A stretch of 64,000 nucleotides of DNA from Pseudocitrobacter vendiensis (GTDB taxonomy: Bacteria; Pseudomonadota; Gammaproteobacteria; Enterobacterales; Enterobacteriaceae). The position numbers and the translations under genes were made by a program. Positions within the stretch are counted from its first letter, which is position 1. Each line of letters begins with the position of its first letter. The stretch lies in the NCBI RefSeq assembly GCF_943590815.1, contig NZ_CALSBS010000010.1, forward strand, positions 91,163 to 155,162, read 5' to 3'. Shown here in pieces: positions 9,040 to 20,000 of this stretch. The notes beneath the pieces are model-generated. The model ran no database searches. It saw nothing but the letters and a program-made list of their open reading frames with translations, and was not told where the DNA came from.

Positions 9040-10416
9040 TTATTTTTTAGTTTTACGCCCGTATACCACCCACGTAATAAATACGCAGGCAATATAGAAC
9101 ACGAGGAAGACTTTCATCGCCCCAGCAGGGGAACCGGTTAATTCCAGAGACGTACCGAAGGCTTTTGGAATAAAGAAGCCGCCGATTGCGCCAATCGCTG
9201 AAATAAAGCCCAGTGCAGCCGCCGTATCGGTTGCGGCTTCACGCATCGCTTTCTCTTCAGAACCGCCTTCCGCTTTAACGCGCTCCATCGTCAGCTTACG
9301 GAAGATAACGGAGATCATCTGGAAGGTGGAACCGCTACCCAGCCCGGCCGTCAGGAACAGCACGAGGAAGACGGCGAAGAACGCGGTGAAGTTACCGCCC
9401 ACACCATCAGCAGGTAGGGTCATAAACAGCAGCGCACTGAAGACCGCCATCAGGATAAAGTTAACCAGCGTCACGCGCGTCCCGCCCAGACGGTCGGAAA
9501 TCGCCCCGCCCGCAGAACGTGCCAGCGCGCCGATAAACGGACCGAAGAAGGCGTAATGCAGGATCTGCACTTCCGGGAACTGGGTTTTCGACAGCATCGC
9601 GAAACCGGCAGAGAAACCGATAAACGAGCCGAAGGTTGCCAGATACAGCAGGCTCATGATCCACAGGTGGCCGCGTTTCAGAACCGGTAACTGCTCGCGC
9701 AAAGACGCTTTCGACGCCGCCAGCTCGTTCATGCCAAACCAGGCCGCGAGGGTGAAGATTGCCAGGAACGGCACCCAAATCCACGCCGCATTCGCCAGAT
9801 AAAGCTGAGTGCCATCCGGCTGTTCAACGCCCTGGCTGCCAAACGCCGCAAAGATAGAAAGGGAGATCGCCAGCGGTGCAACCAACTGCATGACGCTCAC
9901 GCCCATATTACCCAGGCCGCCGTTAATACCCAGCGCCCCGCCCTGTTTCTCTTTCGGGAAGAAGAAGCTGATGTTCGCCATGCTGGAAGCGAAGTTCGCG
10001 CCGGCAAAACCACACAACAAAGAGATAATGATAAAGGTACTAAATGGCGTAGAAGTATCCTGCACCGCAAAACCTAACCACACGCAAGGGATTATCAGGA
10101 TCCCGGTACTGAACGCCGTCCAGCGGCGACCGCCCACCAGCGGCACCATAAAGGAGTAAGGCACACGCAGCAGCGCGCCCGACACCGAGGGTAGCGCCGT
10201 CAGCATAAACAATTGATCGGTAGTAAACTGGAAGCCGACTTTCGGTAGATTCACCGCCACGGCACTAAACAACATCCACACACAGAACGCCAACAGCAAG
10301 CACGGGACGGAAATCCATAAATTTCGGCTGGCGACACGGTGACCGCGCGACTGCCAAAATTCGGGATCTTCCGGGCGCCATTCAGTAATAACAGCGCCGC
10401 TTGGGGAGCCACCCCG
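9040..10416 (-). CDS. narK: nitrate/nitrite antiporter NarK, start codon missing
   Basis: Major-facilitator nitrate/nitrite antiporter that exports nitrite during nitrate respiration. It retains the nitrate-signature helices (CGFAGANFASSMANISFFFP…GGLGNMGVSVMQ and ALGFISAIGAIGGFFIPKAFG) and about 12 membrane segments, ending at GRKTKK. The conserved N-terminus SGAVITEWRPEDPEFWQ is still encoded up to about 10401. Its frame is closed by TGA at 10417–10419 with no ATG, GTG or TTG before the conserved part. The first in-frame alternative, TTG at 10299, would begin inside the first helix (residue 45 of E. coli NarK). The 5' end therefore looks deleted and the gene is probably poorly or not expressed. 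Sequencing or assembly error is the other explanation. Confidence 0.85.
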   Translation of the reverse strand, partial: RGGSPSGAVITEWRPEDPEFWQSRGHRVASRNLWISVPCLLLAFCVWMLFSAVAVNLPKVGFQFTTDQLFMLTALPSVSGALLRVPYSFMVPLVGGRRWTAFSTGILIIPCVWLGFAVQDTSTPFSTFIIISLLCGFAGANFASSMANISFFFPKEKQGGALGINGGLGNMGVSVMQLVAPLAISLSIFAAFGSQGVEQPDGTQLYLANAAWIWVPFLAIFTLAAWFGMNELAASKASLREQLPVLKRGHLWIMSLLYLATFGSFIGFSAGFAMLSKTQFPEVQILHYAFFGPFIGALARSAGGAISDRLGGTRVTLVNFILMAVFSALLFMTLPADGVGGNFTAFFAVFLVLFLTAGLGSGSTFQMISVIFRKLTMERVKAEGGSEEKAMREAATDTAAALGFISAIGAIGGFFIPKAFGTSLELTGSPAGAMKVFLVFYIACVFITWVVYGRKTKK

Positions 10417-10434
10417 TCAGGGATCCTGCTGTAT

Positions 10435-12231
10435 ATGTTTAAACGTCTGTTTACACCACTGACGCTGGTTAATCAACTGGCACTCATTGTCCTGCTTTCT
10501 ACCGCCATTGGCGTAGCGGGCATGATCACCTCTGGTCGCCTGGTTGACGGCGTCCAGGGCAGCGCGCACGCCATTAATAAAGCCGGCTCGCTGCGTATGC
10601 AGAGCTATCGCCTGCTTGCTGCGATTCCCATTAATGAGAATGACAACGCGCTATTTGATGAGATGCGCACCACCGTATTCAGCCCGGAACTGATAGAAGC
10701 CGCCCGCCGCGATGGTCAACAGGAGCAATTGATCGCGCTGCAGCAATACTGGCAATCCAGCCTCGCCCCGGGGATTCGCCAGGCGCAAAGCCAGGATGTC
10801 GTGGCGGGAGAAGTGGCGAATTTTGTTGGCCGTATCGACCAACTGGTGACGGCGTTTGACCACACCACTGAAAAACGTATTCACCACGTGGTTTGGGTTC
10901 ACCGTGCGATGGCGGCGATCATGGCGCTGTTGCTGCTGTTTACCGTTATCTGGCTGCGCGCCCGCCTGCTGCGTCCGTGGCAGCAACTGCTGAGCATGGC
11001 GCGCGCGGTAAGTCATCGCGATTTTACCCAGCGCGCGCAAATCAGCGGCCGCAATGAAATGGCGACCCTCGGCATGGCGCTGAACAATATGTCGGAAGAG
11101 CTGGCGGAAAGTTACGCTTCGCTCGAACGCCGGGTCCAGGAAAAAACCGCCGGGCTGGAACAGAAAAATGCCATTCTCGCGTTCCTGTGGCAGGCCAATC
11201 GCCGCCTGCACGCCAATGCCCCACTGTGTGAACGCATTTCTCCCGTGTTGAATGGTTTGCAGGGCCTGACGCCGCTGCGCGAAATCGAAGTACGGGTATA
11301 TGATATTGAAGATGAAGAGAATCATCAGGAATTCAGCTGCCATTCCGGTATGGCCTGCGATGATAAAGGCTGCTATCTGTGTCCGCGTGACGATCTCCTG
11401 ACGCCGGACGGCGGCAGCACGCTGAAATGGCGCTTAACCGATAGCCATAATCAATACGGTATTTTACTGGCGACGCTGCCGCATGGCCGCCAGCTCAGTC
11501 ACGATCAACAACAACTGGTCGACACACTGCTGGAACAGCTGACCGCAACGCTGGCGCTCGACCGACACCAGGAGCGCCAGCAACAGCTTATCGTCATGGA
11601 AGAGCGCGCCACCATCGCCCGCGAACTGCATGACTCCATCGCCCAATCGCTCTCCTGTATGAAAATGCAGGTGAGCTGCCTGCAAATGCAGGGCGCAGAT
11701 TTGACGCCAGAGAGCCGCGAGCTGCTGGGGCAAATCCGCAACGAACTGAACACATCGTGGGCGCAATTACGTGAACTGCTCACCACATTCCGACTAAAGC
11801 TCACCGAGCCAGGTTTACGCCCGGCGCTGGAAGCCAGCTGTCAGGAATACAGCGCGCACTTTGGTTTCCCGGTGCAGCTCGATTATCAGCTGCCACCGCG
11901 CTATGTACCGTCTCACCAGGCGATCCACGTCTTACAAATCGCCCGCGAAGCGTTGAGTAATTCCCTTAAGCATTCGCAGGCCAGTGACGTTAAAGTGACC
12001 GTCACGCAGCAGGATAATCAGGTCAAACTGGTGGTGGCGGACAACGGCTGCGGCGTACCGGTTCACGCCGAGCGCAGCAACCATTATGGACTCATTATTA
12101 TGCGTGACCGCGCGCAGAGCCTGCGCGGCGACTGCCAGGTACGACGTCGCGAAAGCGGCGGCACTGAAGTGGTGGTCACGTTTATCCCTGAAAAACCCCT
12201 CTCAACTCAAGAAGGAGATATCCATGAGTAA
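10435..12231 (+). CDS. narX: nitrate/nitrite sensor histidine kinase NarX
   Basis: Inner-membrane sensor of periplasmic nitrate that phosphorylates NarL. From the ATG at 10435 the protein has 598 residues, the E. coli length. Order: helix 1, periplasmic domain with the ligand-binding P-box [16 protein letters not shown], helix 2 ([16 protein letters not shown]), HAMP, a Cys-rich central module ([17 protein letters not shown]), HisKA_3 with [18 protein letters not shown] (His near 399), and an ATPase domain with DNGCGVP. Only 18 bp separate this ATG from the surviving 5' end of divergent narK, so its own promoter appears to be missing. An AGGGA at 10419–10423 is a weak ribosome site. Overlaps narL by eight bases. 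Confidence 0.96.
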   Translation: MFKRLFTPLTLVNQLALIVLLSTAIGVAGMITSGRLVDGVQGSAHAINKAGSLRMQSYRLLAAIPINENDNALFDEMRTTVFSPELIEAARRDGQQEQLIALQQYWQSSLAPGIRQAQSQDVVAGEVANFVGRIDQLVTAFDHTTEKRIHHVVWVHRAMAAIMALLLLFTVIWLRARLLRPWQQLLSMARAVSHRDFTQRAQISGRNEMATLGMALNNMSEELAESYASLERRVQEKTAGLEQKNAILAFLWQANRRLHANAPLCERISPVLNGLQGLTPLREIEVRVYDIEDEENHQEFSCHSGMACDDKGCYLCPRDDLLTPDGGSTLKWRLTDSHNQYGILLATLPHGRQLSHDQQQLVDTLLEQLTATLALDRHQERQQQLIVMEERATIARELHDSIAQSLSCMKMQVSCLQMQGADLTPESRELLGQIRNELNTSWAQLRELLTTFRLKLTEPGLRPALEASCQEYSAHFGFPVQLDYQLPPRYVPSHQAIHVLQIAREALSNSLKHSQASDVKVTVTQQDNQVKLVVADNGCGVPVHAERSNHYGLIIMRDRAQSLRGDCQVRRRESGGTEVVVTFIPEKPLSTQEGDIHE

Positions 12232-12874
12232 TCAGGAACGGGCAACTATCCTGTTAATTGACGATCATCCGATGCTCCGTACTGGCGTAAAACAGCTCAT
12301 CAGTATGGCGCCGGATATTCAGGTCGTTGGCGAAGCCAGCAATGGCGAGCAAGGCATTGAACTGGCTGAAGCGCTCGATCCCGATCTGATCCTGCTCGAT
12401 CTCAACATGCCCGGCATGAATGGTCTGGAAACACTCGACAAACTGCGCGAGAAAAGCCTTTCTGGCCGCGTGGTGGTATTCAGTGTCTCAAACCATGAAG
12501 AAGATGTGGTCACCGCCCTGAAGCGCGGCGCAGATGGTTATCTGCTAAAAGATATGGAACCGGAAGACTTGCTGAAAGCGCTGCAACAGGCCGCAGCCGG
12601 TGAGATGGTATTAAGCGAAGCCTTAACGCCAGTGCTGGCTGCCAGCCTTCGTGCTAACCGTGCCACGTCAGACCGCGACATCAATCAGCTTACCCCACGC
12701 GAGCGCGATATCCTGAAACTGATTGCGCAGGGTCTGCCCAATAAAATGATCGCCCGTCGCCTCGACATTACCGAAAGCACGGTAAAGGTTCACGTGAAGC
12801 ATATGCTGAAGAAAATGAAGCTGAAATCACGCGTCGAAGCGGCCGTCTGGGTGCATCAGGAACGTATTTTCTAA
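12224..12874 (+). CDS. narL: nitrate/nitrite response regulator NarL
   Basis: DNA-binding response regulator for anaerobic nitrate control of narG, fdnG, frd and others. The 216 residues match E. coli. The receiver domain (1–125) has acidic pocket D13–D14, phospho-acceptor D59 ([13 protein letters not shown]) and K109-type Lys in GYLLKD. A LuxR-type helix-turn-helix ([40 protein letters not shown]) occupies residues about 150–216. The start at 12224 is set by the AAGGAGATATCC ribosome site inside the narX end. A longer upstream frame exists but has no such site. Its stop overlaps that of convergent ychO. Confidence 0.97.
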   Translation: MSNQERATILLIDDHPMLRTGVKQLISMAPDIQVVGEASNGEQGIELAEALDPDLILLDLNMPGMNGLETLDKLREKSLSGRVVVFSVSNHEEDVVTALKRGADGYLLKDMEPEDLLKALQQAAAGEMVLSEALTPVLAASLRANRATSDRDINQLTPRERDILKLIAQGLPNKMIARRLDITESTVKVHVKHMLKKMKLKSRVEAAVWVHQERIF

Positions 12875-14271
12875 GGATTTGCTTGCCAGCTGTTCCCCTC
12901 TTCAGGGAAGCTGACAAGCGGCTCGGTCAGTGACAAAGTAATCTCATTCGACGACACACGCTGACCGTGTTTATCCTCAACCACCACTTTCAAATGCCAG
13001 CGGTTGCTGGCGCCCTCACTGTAATCCCACGCGGGAATGATAATGCTCCAGCCATCCGCGCTATCGCGTGAGGCTGGCGGCGTGAGACTCAGCGCCTGGG
13101 TATCGCCCTCCCAGCTCAGTGATTTAATCCCGTGCAGACTGCGGATTTGCAGCTTAAGTTGCACCGTTTCGCCACCGCTGAGATCCCACGGCGGTGTCGC
13201 CAGGTACACAGTTAAATCTTTGCGTTGACGCGACTCCATCACCGGTAACGCATTACGTTCCGGGCTGTCATAGCGGCTACCGCGCAGCGAGCGCGTCATC
13301 GCGACTTCGTCCGCCTGAAGCTGTTTCTTCAACGGCACACCAAAACGGTAGTTGAGTTTCATCCCCAGATTATTCTGTCTGACGCCGCTTTCGCCCTGCT
13401 TATGCTGGGCGCTGAAAGTGACCAGCGGCACCGGCGTATAGTTGAGCCCAAGTGAAACAGCGACCGGGTTGTGATACCCCGTACCGCTGTGGAACAGATC
13501 GACATTATCGCCAAAATACTGCTCCAGACTCAGGCTGGTGTTGATGTGATGATAAGAGGGGATCCACGCCTGCGCGGTGACATCGTAGCCGCGCGCCATG
13601 CGCTGCTGCAGCGTCTCTTCTGTGTTGGACCATGTACGCAGCGGTTGGTAGTAGTTCGCGGAGAAACGCAGATACTCGCCCCAGGCTTCCGCGCCTAATC
13701 CGCCGCGATCGAGATTTTCATCCAGCAAGTTGTCATAAAAGGTGTTGTACCCCAGCAACCATTTACCGGCCACCCAGCGCTGACCCAGGCCCACATTGCC
13801 GATCAGTCCTTCATCCTGTTGCGCCACACCAAGCTGGCTCCAGGTGAGGTAATCCCATTGATCCTGCAACGGCACAAACCAGCTGCCGTGGCTACCGGTA
13901 AACCCGCCGTCATCATCGACCTGAAGCGCTACGCTGGTATTGCCCCACGGCGACAGCCAGTTTTCCAGCGCCTGATTCACCTCACCGCTCACCTGATCGC
14001 GGATTTTAGACAGCGCAAACATTCGCGCCTGCTCGCCGGTATCCAGCCCGTTGTCCACCATACTGGCTTCACCAAAGGCTTTCGCCATTTCGGCAAGGTG
14101 CTTTTCGCCCTCGTTACTCTCTTTCGCCATCCCGAGATCGGGAAGGTTATCCTGATTATTATTGAAAGGGTTTTCAGCCTGCTGGATAAAAGATGAACGT
14201 GCAGCGCCGCTGGCACTCGCCAGCAGCAATAACAACCAGAATGGAGAACGAAAACGTGAGACTAAAAGCAT
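12871..14271 (-). CDS. ychO: inverse autotransporter / invasin-like protein YchO
   Basis: Outer-membrane intimin/invasin family protein of 466 residues, close to E. coli YchO. It has an N-terminal hydrophobic signal ([19 protein letters not shown]). This is followed by a calcium-loop-like stretch ([17 protein letters not shown]) and the invasin beta-barrel domain (about 85–330; [53 protein letters not shown]). A single Ig-like C-terminal domain (about 365–455) lies outside the barrel. It lacks the large surface repeats of true adhesins. In E. coli ychN follows directly; here the nas cluster lies between. Confidence 0.92.
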   Translation of the reverse strand: MLLVSRFRSPFWLLLLLASASGAARSSFIQQAENPFNNNQDNLPDLGMAKESNEGEKHLAEMAKAFGEASMVDNGLDTGEQARMFALSKIRDQVSGEVNQALENWLSPWGNTSVALQVDDDGGFTGSHGSWFVPLQDQWDYLTWSQLGVAQQDEGLIGNVGLGQRWVAGKWLLGYNTFYDNLLDENLDRGGLGAEAWGEYLRFSANYYQPLRTWSNTEETLQQRMARGYDVTAQAWIPSYHHINTSLSLEQYFGDNVDLFHSGTGYHNPVAVSLGLNYTPVPLVTFSAQHKQGESGVRQNNLGMKLNYRFGVPLKKQLQADEVAMTRSLRGSRYDSPERNALPVMESRQRKDLTVYLATPPWDLSGGETVQLKLQIRSLHGIKSLSWEGDTQALSLTPPASRDSADGWSIIIPAWDYSEGASNRWHLKVVVEDKHGQRVSSNEITLSLTEPLVSFPEEGNSWQANP

Positions 14272-14308
14272 TTTTTTAGTTTATCGCGTTTGCTTAACCA
14301 TTTCAGCT

Positions 14309-17023
14309 TTAAGGGGGATTTCGGGAAAATTCTGGTTCTATACCCTCTCCCTGAGGGAGAGGGGACCGATCGCACTTATGTTTAGGATCTGCATCGTTTT
14401 CTCCCTCTCCCTCAGGGAGAGGGCCGGGGTGAGGGTGTCCGCTCACATCACCAATAAACCCTCTCAACTCCGGCACACATGACCCACAGTTTGTCCCACA
14501 CTTCAGCTTTTGCCCTAATGCATCGACAGACGTACATCCCCCGGCGATGGCTTGGCGAATTCGCGTCTCCCCCACGCTAAAGCAGCTACAGACAATTCGC
14601 CCCTGCGCGGGTTGCCCATTGACGCGGCCATTTAATAACGCATGCCGATCGGCTGGCGTTTGTGGCGCGCTGTCAAATGCCGCCGTAATCAGCGCCAGTT
14701 CGATAACAGGCAAAGTTTCAGCGCTCCACAGCCCGAGCATCAATCTGCCTTCATGCCATGCCAGAAAATGACAAAGTGCTCCTGCCCGCGCGGTATGCAC
14801 CTGCCAGTTGCGCTGCTGGCAAAACAGCAGCAGCTCATCATAGATAACCTTATCGCCGCATAGCGTCAGGTGATGTAAGCCGTCGATCGCCTTACGCCAC
14901 CACTGCACGTGATTCGGTAACAGAACCGGCTCACGGGAAATCAATTCCCCTTGCCACACCGGTTGCCAGGGCGCAATGCGTACCGCAACCTGTTTGCTTT
15001 CTGGTTGCCCGGAGTGCGGATCGGTCACCGCTTCAACCAGCGCATTCACTTTTCCCTGACGCGCGAAGCAGGCATTCCAGTGCATTGGCACAAACAGCGC
15101 GCCCGGCCGCTGTCCTGCCTGAATCGACACTTTGGCCACCATGACCCCCTGTCGCGAGGTGATTCGGGCGAAACCACCTTCGCGAAGCTGAAAATGTTCC
15201 GCATCCTGCACGGAAACATCGACCGTCGGCTGCGCGATATGCTGCATCAAACGCGGCACGGTGCCTGTGCGGGTCATGGTGTGCCACTGGTCGCGAATAC
15301 GACCGCTATTGAGCAACAGAGGATAAAGCGGCCCGATGCGCGCCCGGGTCGTTTGCGGTTCCACGGGCACCATTCGCAGCCGCTTATCCGCCCGCCAGCC
15401 CTGCTGGAGATCCAGTGAGTCACCGCCAGCACGCACAGGCCAACGCACAGGGGCCAGTGCGTCCCACTCGGCGCGGGTAAGGTTCGCCAGACCGCTAATA
15501 TCAAACGCGCGCTTGCCATGGTTTTCGAATCCGGAAAGTGCGGCGTGCTCACAAAATACCGCGTGGGGATGCTGCCAACGGAACGCATCGCCATAGCCCA
15601 GCGCGCGCGCCATTTGGGCGATAATCCACCAGTCGGCTTTTGCCTCGCCGGGAGCAGGAAGAAACGCACGCTGACGCGAAATGCGTCGTTCTGAATTGGT
15701 CACCGTGCCGTTTTTCTCGCCCCAGCTCAGGGCTGGAAAACGAACATGCGCGTAACGCGAGGTGTCGGTATCGGCGGCCACCTCAGAAACGATGACCAGC
15801 GGACACGCCGCCAGCGCCTGACAGACCGCGTGGCTATCGGGTAACGAAACGGCCGGGTTAGTCCCCATAATCCACACGGCCTTGACGTCACCGCGCCCAA
15901 TCGCGGCAAACAGATCGACCGCCATCAACCCCGGCGTTTGCGCCAACCGTTCCGTTCCCCAGAAGCGGGCAACACGTGCCAAATCGTCGGGCTCAAAGTT
16001 CATGTGCGCCGCCAGCATCGTCGCCAGGCCGCCAACCTCCCGACCGCCCATCGCATTCGGCTGCCCGGTCAGCGAAAATGGCCCACATCCGGGGCGAGCG
16101 AATTTCCCACAGGCCAAGTGGACATTGATAATTGCATTGCATTTATCGCTGCCGCTGGCGGACTGATTAATGCCCATCGTGTAGAGCGTAATGGCGCGCG
16201 GTGCGGTGATAAACGCCGTATAAAAATCGTTAACTTCCTGCTCCGTCAGGCCGCAAAATGCCGCAACCCGCGCCACGGTCCAGGGTTCGGCGGAATCCCT
16301 TGCCGCCTGCGCATCCGCATATTGCCGGGCGAATTTCCCCTGCTGCGCAATTTCGCGCAGCAAACCCACAAACAGCCCGGCGTCACTACCGGGTGCGATG
16401 GCCAGATGACTATCCGCGATATCACAGGTCGCCGTGCGGCGCGGATCGATAACCACCACTCGCATCTGCGGATTGGCCTGCTTTGCTTTCGCCAGACGCT
16501 GATACAGCACCGGATGCGACCACGCGGCATTTGAGCCGACCAGCACCACCAGGTCACTGTTTTCAACATCGTCATAGCTACACGGCACCACATCCGCCCC
16601 GAAGGCGCGTTTGTAGCCCGTCACCGCCGAGGACATACACAGACGAGAGTTGGTATCGATATTGGCCGCGCCGATAAATCCCTTCATCAGCTTGTTTGCC
16701 GCGTAATAATCCTCCGTCAGCAGTTGCCCGGAGGCATAAAACGCCACCGCCTGCGGCCCGTGTTCCTCAATAATCGTCCGCAGTCGTCCCCCCGCCTCAT
16801 CGATCGCGTGCTGCCAACTGACGCGCTGCCCTGCCACTTCCGGGTGCAACAACCTTCCCGCAAGATCCGTCGTTTCACCAAGCGCCGCCCCCTTCACACA
16901 CAGGCGACCAAAATTGGCTGGATGCGCGTCATCGCCGCGCACGCTGACCACGCCCACCTCTTCGCTAGCAATCACCCCGCAGCCTACGCCGCAGTAGGGG
17001 CATGTGGTTCGGGTTTCAGTCAT
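14309..17023 (-). CDS. nasA: assimilatory nitrate reductase catalytic subunit NasA
   Basis: Cytoplasmic Mo-bis-MGD enzyme that reduces nitrate to nitrite for assimilation. It is 904 residues long. N-terminal [4Fe-4S] ligands CPYCGVGC (8–15) and a fourth Cys in GRLCVKG. The Mo-binding middle has TNSRLCMSSAVTGYKRAFGADV and GINQSASGSDKCNAI. Near the C-terminus, a BFD-type [2Fe-2S] module (VCSCFSVGETRIRQAI…LKCGTNCGSC) accepts electrons, as in Klebsiella NasA. The last ~44 residues, from SGHPHPGPLPEGEGE on, are encoded by dispersed repeats and are probably not ancestral. The start overlaps the nasB stop (ATGA). Last gene of the nas operon. Confidence 0.95.
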   Translation of the reverse strand: MTETRTTCPYCGVGCGVIASEEVGVVSVRGDDAHPANFGRLCVKGAALGETTDLAGRLLHPEVAGQRVSWQHAIDEAGGRLRTIIEEHGPQAVAFYASGQLLTEDYYAANKLMKGFIGAANIDTNSRLCMSSAVTGYKRAFGADVVPCSYDDVENSDLVVLVGSNAAWSHPVLYQRLAKAKQANPQMRVVVIDPRRTATCDIADSHLAIAPGSDAGLFVGLLREIAQQGKFARQYADAQAARDSAEPWTVARVAAFCGLTEQEVNDFYTAFITAPRAITLYTMGINQSASGSDKCNAIINVHLACGKFARPGCGPFSLTGQPNAMGGREVGGLATMLAAHMNFEPDDLARVARFWGTERLAQTPGLMAVDLFAAIGRGDVKAVWIMGTNPAVSLPDSHAVCQALAACPLVIVSEVAADTDTSRYAHVRFPALSWGEKNGTVTNSERRISRQRAFLPAPGEAKADWWIIAQMARALGYGDAFRWQHPHAVFCEHAALSGFENHGKRAFDISGLANLTRAEWDALAPVRWPVRAGGDSLDLQQGWRADKRLRMVPVEPQTTRARIGPLYPLLLNSGRIRDQWHTMTRTGTVPRLMQHIAQPTVDVSVQDAEHFQLREGGFARITSRQGVMVAKVSIQAGQRPGALFVPMHWNACFARQGKVNALVEAVTDPHSGQPESKQVAVRIAPWQPVWQGELISREPVLLPNHVQWWRKAIDGLHHLTLCGDKVIYDELLLFCQQRNWQVHTARAGALCHFLAWHEGRLMLGLWSAETLPVIELALITAAFDSAPQTPADRHALLNGRVNGQPAQGRIVCSCFSVGETRIRQAIAGGCTSVDALGQKLKCGTNCGSCVPELRGFIGDVSGHPHPGPLPEGEGENDADPKHKCDRSPLPQGEGIEPEFSRNPP
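14335..14445. repeat. two intergenic palindromes captured by the nasA 3' end
   Basis: Two inverted repeats, CCCTCTCCCTGAGGGAGAGGG-type, sit at 14343–14363 and 14403–14423. They are separated by GGACCGATCGCACTT… and followed by CCGGGGTGAGGGTG. The same GAGGGAGA module recurs at the window end (63855–64000). These are enterobacterial dispersed repeats, and the nasA reading frame runs through them. Confidence 0.85.
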
Positions 17024-20000
17024 GAGGCCTCCGCACGCAGCAGTAACGGCTGATTACTGACCCACACGGTGCCGTTCTCCACTTTCACCGGCCAGGCGCG
17101 CACCACGGCTTCGCCGCTATCGCACTGTCGGCCATCACGCAGACGAATACGCCGTTTGTAGAGCGGCGAAATAACAATGGGTTCGCCCGCCGCATCCCCC
17201 AGCAGGCCGCGTGACAGGACGTTAGCCTGGCTACCGGGCTCAAGATTATCAAGGGCATAGACGTTTTCGCCAAAGCGGAACAACGCAATTTGCATCTCAC
17301 CGAGGCGCGCGCCAATCCCGGCCTGAGCGGGGATCGCGGTCAGCGCGCAAATCGCCTGCCACGGCTTTGTGCTGACATTAAGCGTCGGCATAACCGGCAT
17401 TTGTACCGGCTGCAACTGCCCACGCACATCATGGCGCTGTACGGCCTCATCCGGCATGTCGCTGTTAACGTATGAGCGGAACAACGCCAGCCGCTGTGGG
17501 TCGTTCAGCGTGGTACGCCATTCACACTGATAACTGTCGATGACGCGCGCCATTTCCCGTTCCAGATCGTCGGCAATACCGAGGCTATCGTTAAGAATCA
17601 CCTCGCGCAGATAGTCGATTCCCCCTTCCAGGTTATCCATCCAGGTGCTGGTGCGTTGCAAACGGTCGGCAGTGCGAATATAGAACATCAGAAAACGGTC
17701 GATGGTGCGCAGCAGCGTGGCGTCATCGAGGTCGCTGGCGAAGAGGTCGGCATGACGGGGTTTCATGCCGCCATTGCCGCACAAATAGAGATTCCAGCCT
17801 TTTTCGGTAGCAATCACGCCCACATCTTTACCCTGTGCTTCCGCGCATTCCCGGGTGCATCCCGACACCGCCATTTTGATCTTATGTGGCGCGCGAAGCC
17901 CCTTATAGCGATGCTCCAGCGTCACGGCGAGCGCAGTTGAGTCCTGCACGCCGTAGCGACACCAGGTCGAGCCCACACATGATTTCACCGTGCGTAAGGA
18001 TTTCCCGTAGGCGTGACCGGTTTCGAATCCGGCATCAATCAGTTCGCGCCAGATGGCGGGCAACTGTTCAAGCCGTGCGCCGAAAAGGTCAATGCGCTGG
18101 CCGCCGGTAATTTTGCTGTACAGCTGATAACGTTTAGCCACCTCTCCGATAGCGATAAGCCCATCCGGCGTGACTTCGCCCGCCGCCATACGCGGCACAA
18201 TGGAATAGGTACCGTCTTTCTGGATATTTGCGAAGTAACGATCGTTGGTATCCTGCAACGGTAAGTGTGCCGGTTTCAGCAAATAGTCATTCCAGCAAGA
18301 GGCGAGAACAGAGGCCACCAGCGGTTTACAGATTTCACAACCGTCGCCATGACCGTAGCGGATAATCAGTTGCTCAAAGGTATGGATACGGTTAACCCGT
18401 ACCAGGTGATAAATCTCCTGTCGTGAATACGCAAAGTGCTCACAAACATCTTTTTTAACCTCAACACCCTGCTGTGCAAGCTGAAATTCCATCACCTGTT
18501 TCACCAGTGTGCTGCATCCGCCGCAGCCCGTTGCCGCTTTAGTGCAGCTTTTGATGGCCCCCATCTCCGTTGCGCCCGCCACGACCGCATGGCAGATATC
18601 ACCTTTACTGACGTTATGACAGGAGCATATTTGCGCGCTATCCGGTAATGCCGCTACGCCCAACGCTTTCGGCGCACTGCCTTCCTGCGCCGGTAAAATC
18701 AGCGATGCGGGTTGCGCCGGGAGGGCAATCGCGTTAAGCATCATTTGCAGCAGCGTAGGGTAATCGCTGGCGTCACCCACCAGCACACCGCCGAGCAGCG
18801 TTTTGCCGTCGGCGCTCACCACAATTTTTTTGTACACCTGCGCCGGGCCATCTACCCATTGATAGCACTGGCAACCCGTTGTGCGCCCCTGCGCGTCGCC
18901 GAATGACGCCACATCCACGCCCAGCAGCTTCAGTTTGGTACTCATATCCGCGCCAGTAAACGGCAGTTCTGTACCGGCAAGCACCGCCGCCACGGTGCGC
19001 GCCATCTGGTAACCGGGCGCGACCAGGCCGAAGATTTTGTTCTCCCACAGCGCGCATTCACCAATGGCAAACATATCAGCGTCCGAGGTGCGGCAGTGGT
19101 TATCCACGATAATGCCCCCGCGTTCTCCCACGCTCAGGTTCGCGCTGCGGGCCAGCGTATCCTGTGGGCGAATGCCCGCCGAAAAAACCACCATGTCGGT
19201 CAGCAGCGTTTCGCCGTCGGCAAAACGCAGGGTCAGGCCCTCCGCCGTGTGTTCAATCGCGGTCGTCGTCTTACTGGTGTGGACGCCCACGCCGAGTTCG
19301 CTGATTTTCTCGCGCAGCATCGCCGCACCGCCGTTATCGAGCTGTACCGCCATCAAATTAGGCGCGAACTCAACCACGTGCGTTTCCAGCCCTAACTGAC
19401 GCAGCGCATTGGCGGCCTCCAGCCCCAGCAACCCGCCGCCAATCACCACGCCCCGCGTCGCTGTTTTTGCGTGCGCAGCAATCGCGTCCAGGTCGTCCAG
19501 CGTGCGATAGACAAAGCAGCCCGGCAAATCATTGCCGGGGATCGGCGGAACAAATGGCCAGGAGCCGGTCGCCAGCACCAGTTTGTCCCAGTGCAGCTCA
19601 TGCCCCAGCGCATCACGAATCAGGTGCGTTTGCGGGTCGATGGCCGTCACCGCCTGCGAAAGGCGTAATTCAATACCGTTTACGGTGAAGAAATCGTCTT
19701 CCACCAGCGACAATGACGCCGCATCGCGCCCGGAGAAGTATTCAGAGAGATGTACGCGGTCATAGGCGGCATAACGCTCAGCGCCGAAAACCACAATCTG
19801 ATAGCGCTGATGAAGATTTTGCTGCACACATTGTTGCAGAAAATGGTGGCCGACCATGCCGTGCCCTACTACCGCAAGCGTTGGTTTGATCATTATTTGT
19901 CTTCCTTCAGCCGTTGGCTGCGCTGTGAATTGGTCGAAGATCCAGCCCGGCTGTGCGGGTTGGGGAGATTGGATAAGATCGGTAAACGTGGCGGCAGCGG

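Noticed and set aside
8871..9092. Small minus-strand frame downstream of narK
   Set aside because: It crosses the narK 3' end and its terminator, with no homology or ribosome site recognised.
10339..10434. N-terminal extension of NarX by 32 codons
   Set aside because: The added residues are the antisense of narK, and the ATG at 10435 gives exactly the E. coli length and N-terminus.
14162..14482. Plus-strand frame across the ychO–nasA gap
   Set aside because: It consists of the palindromic repeats (SLSLRERAGVR-type translation), a well-known false gene generated by this repeat family.
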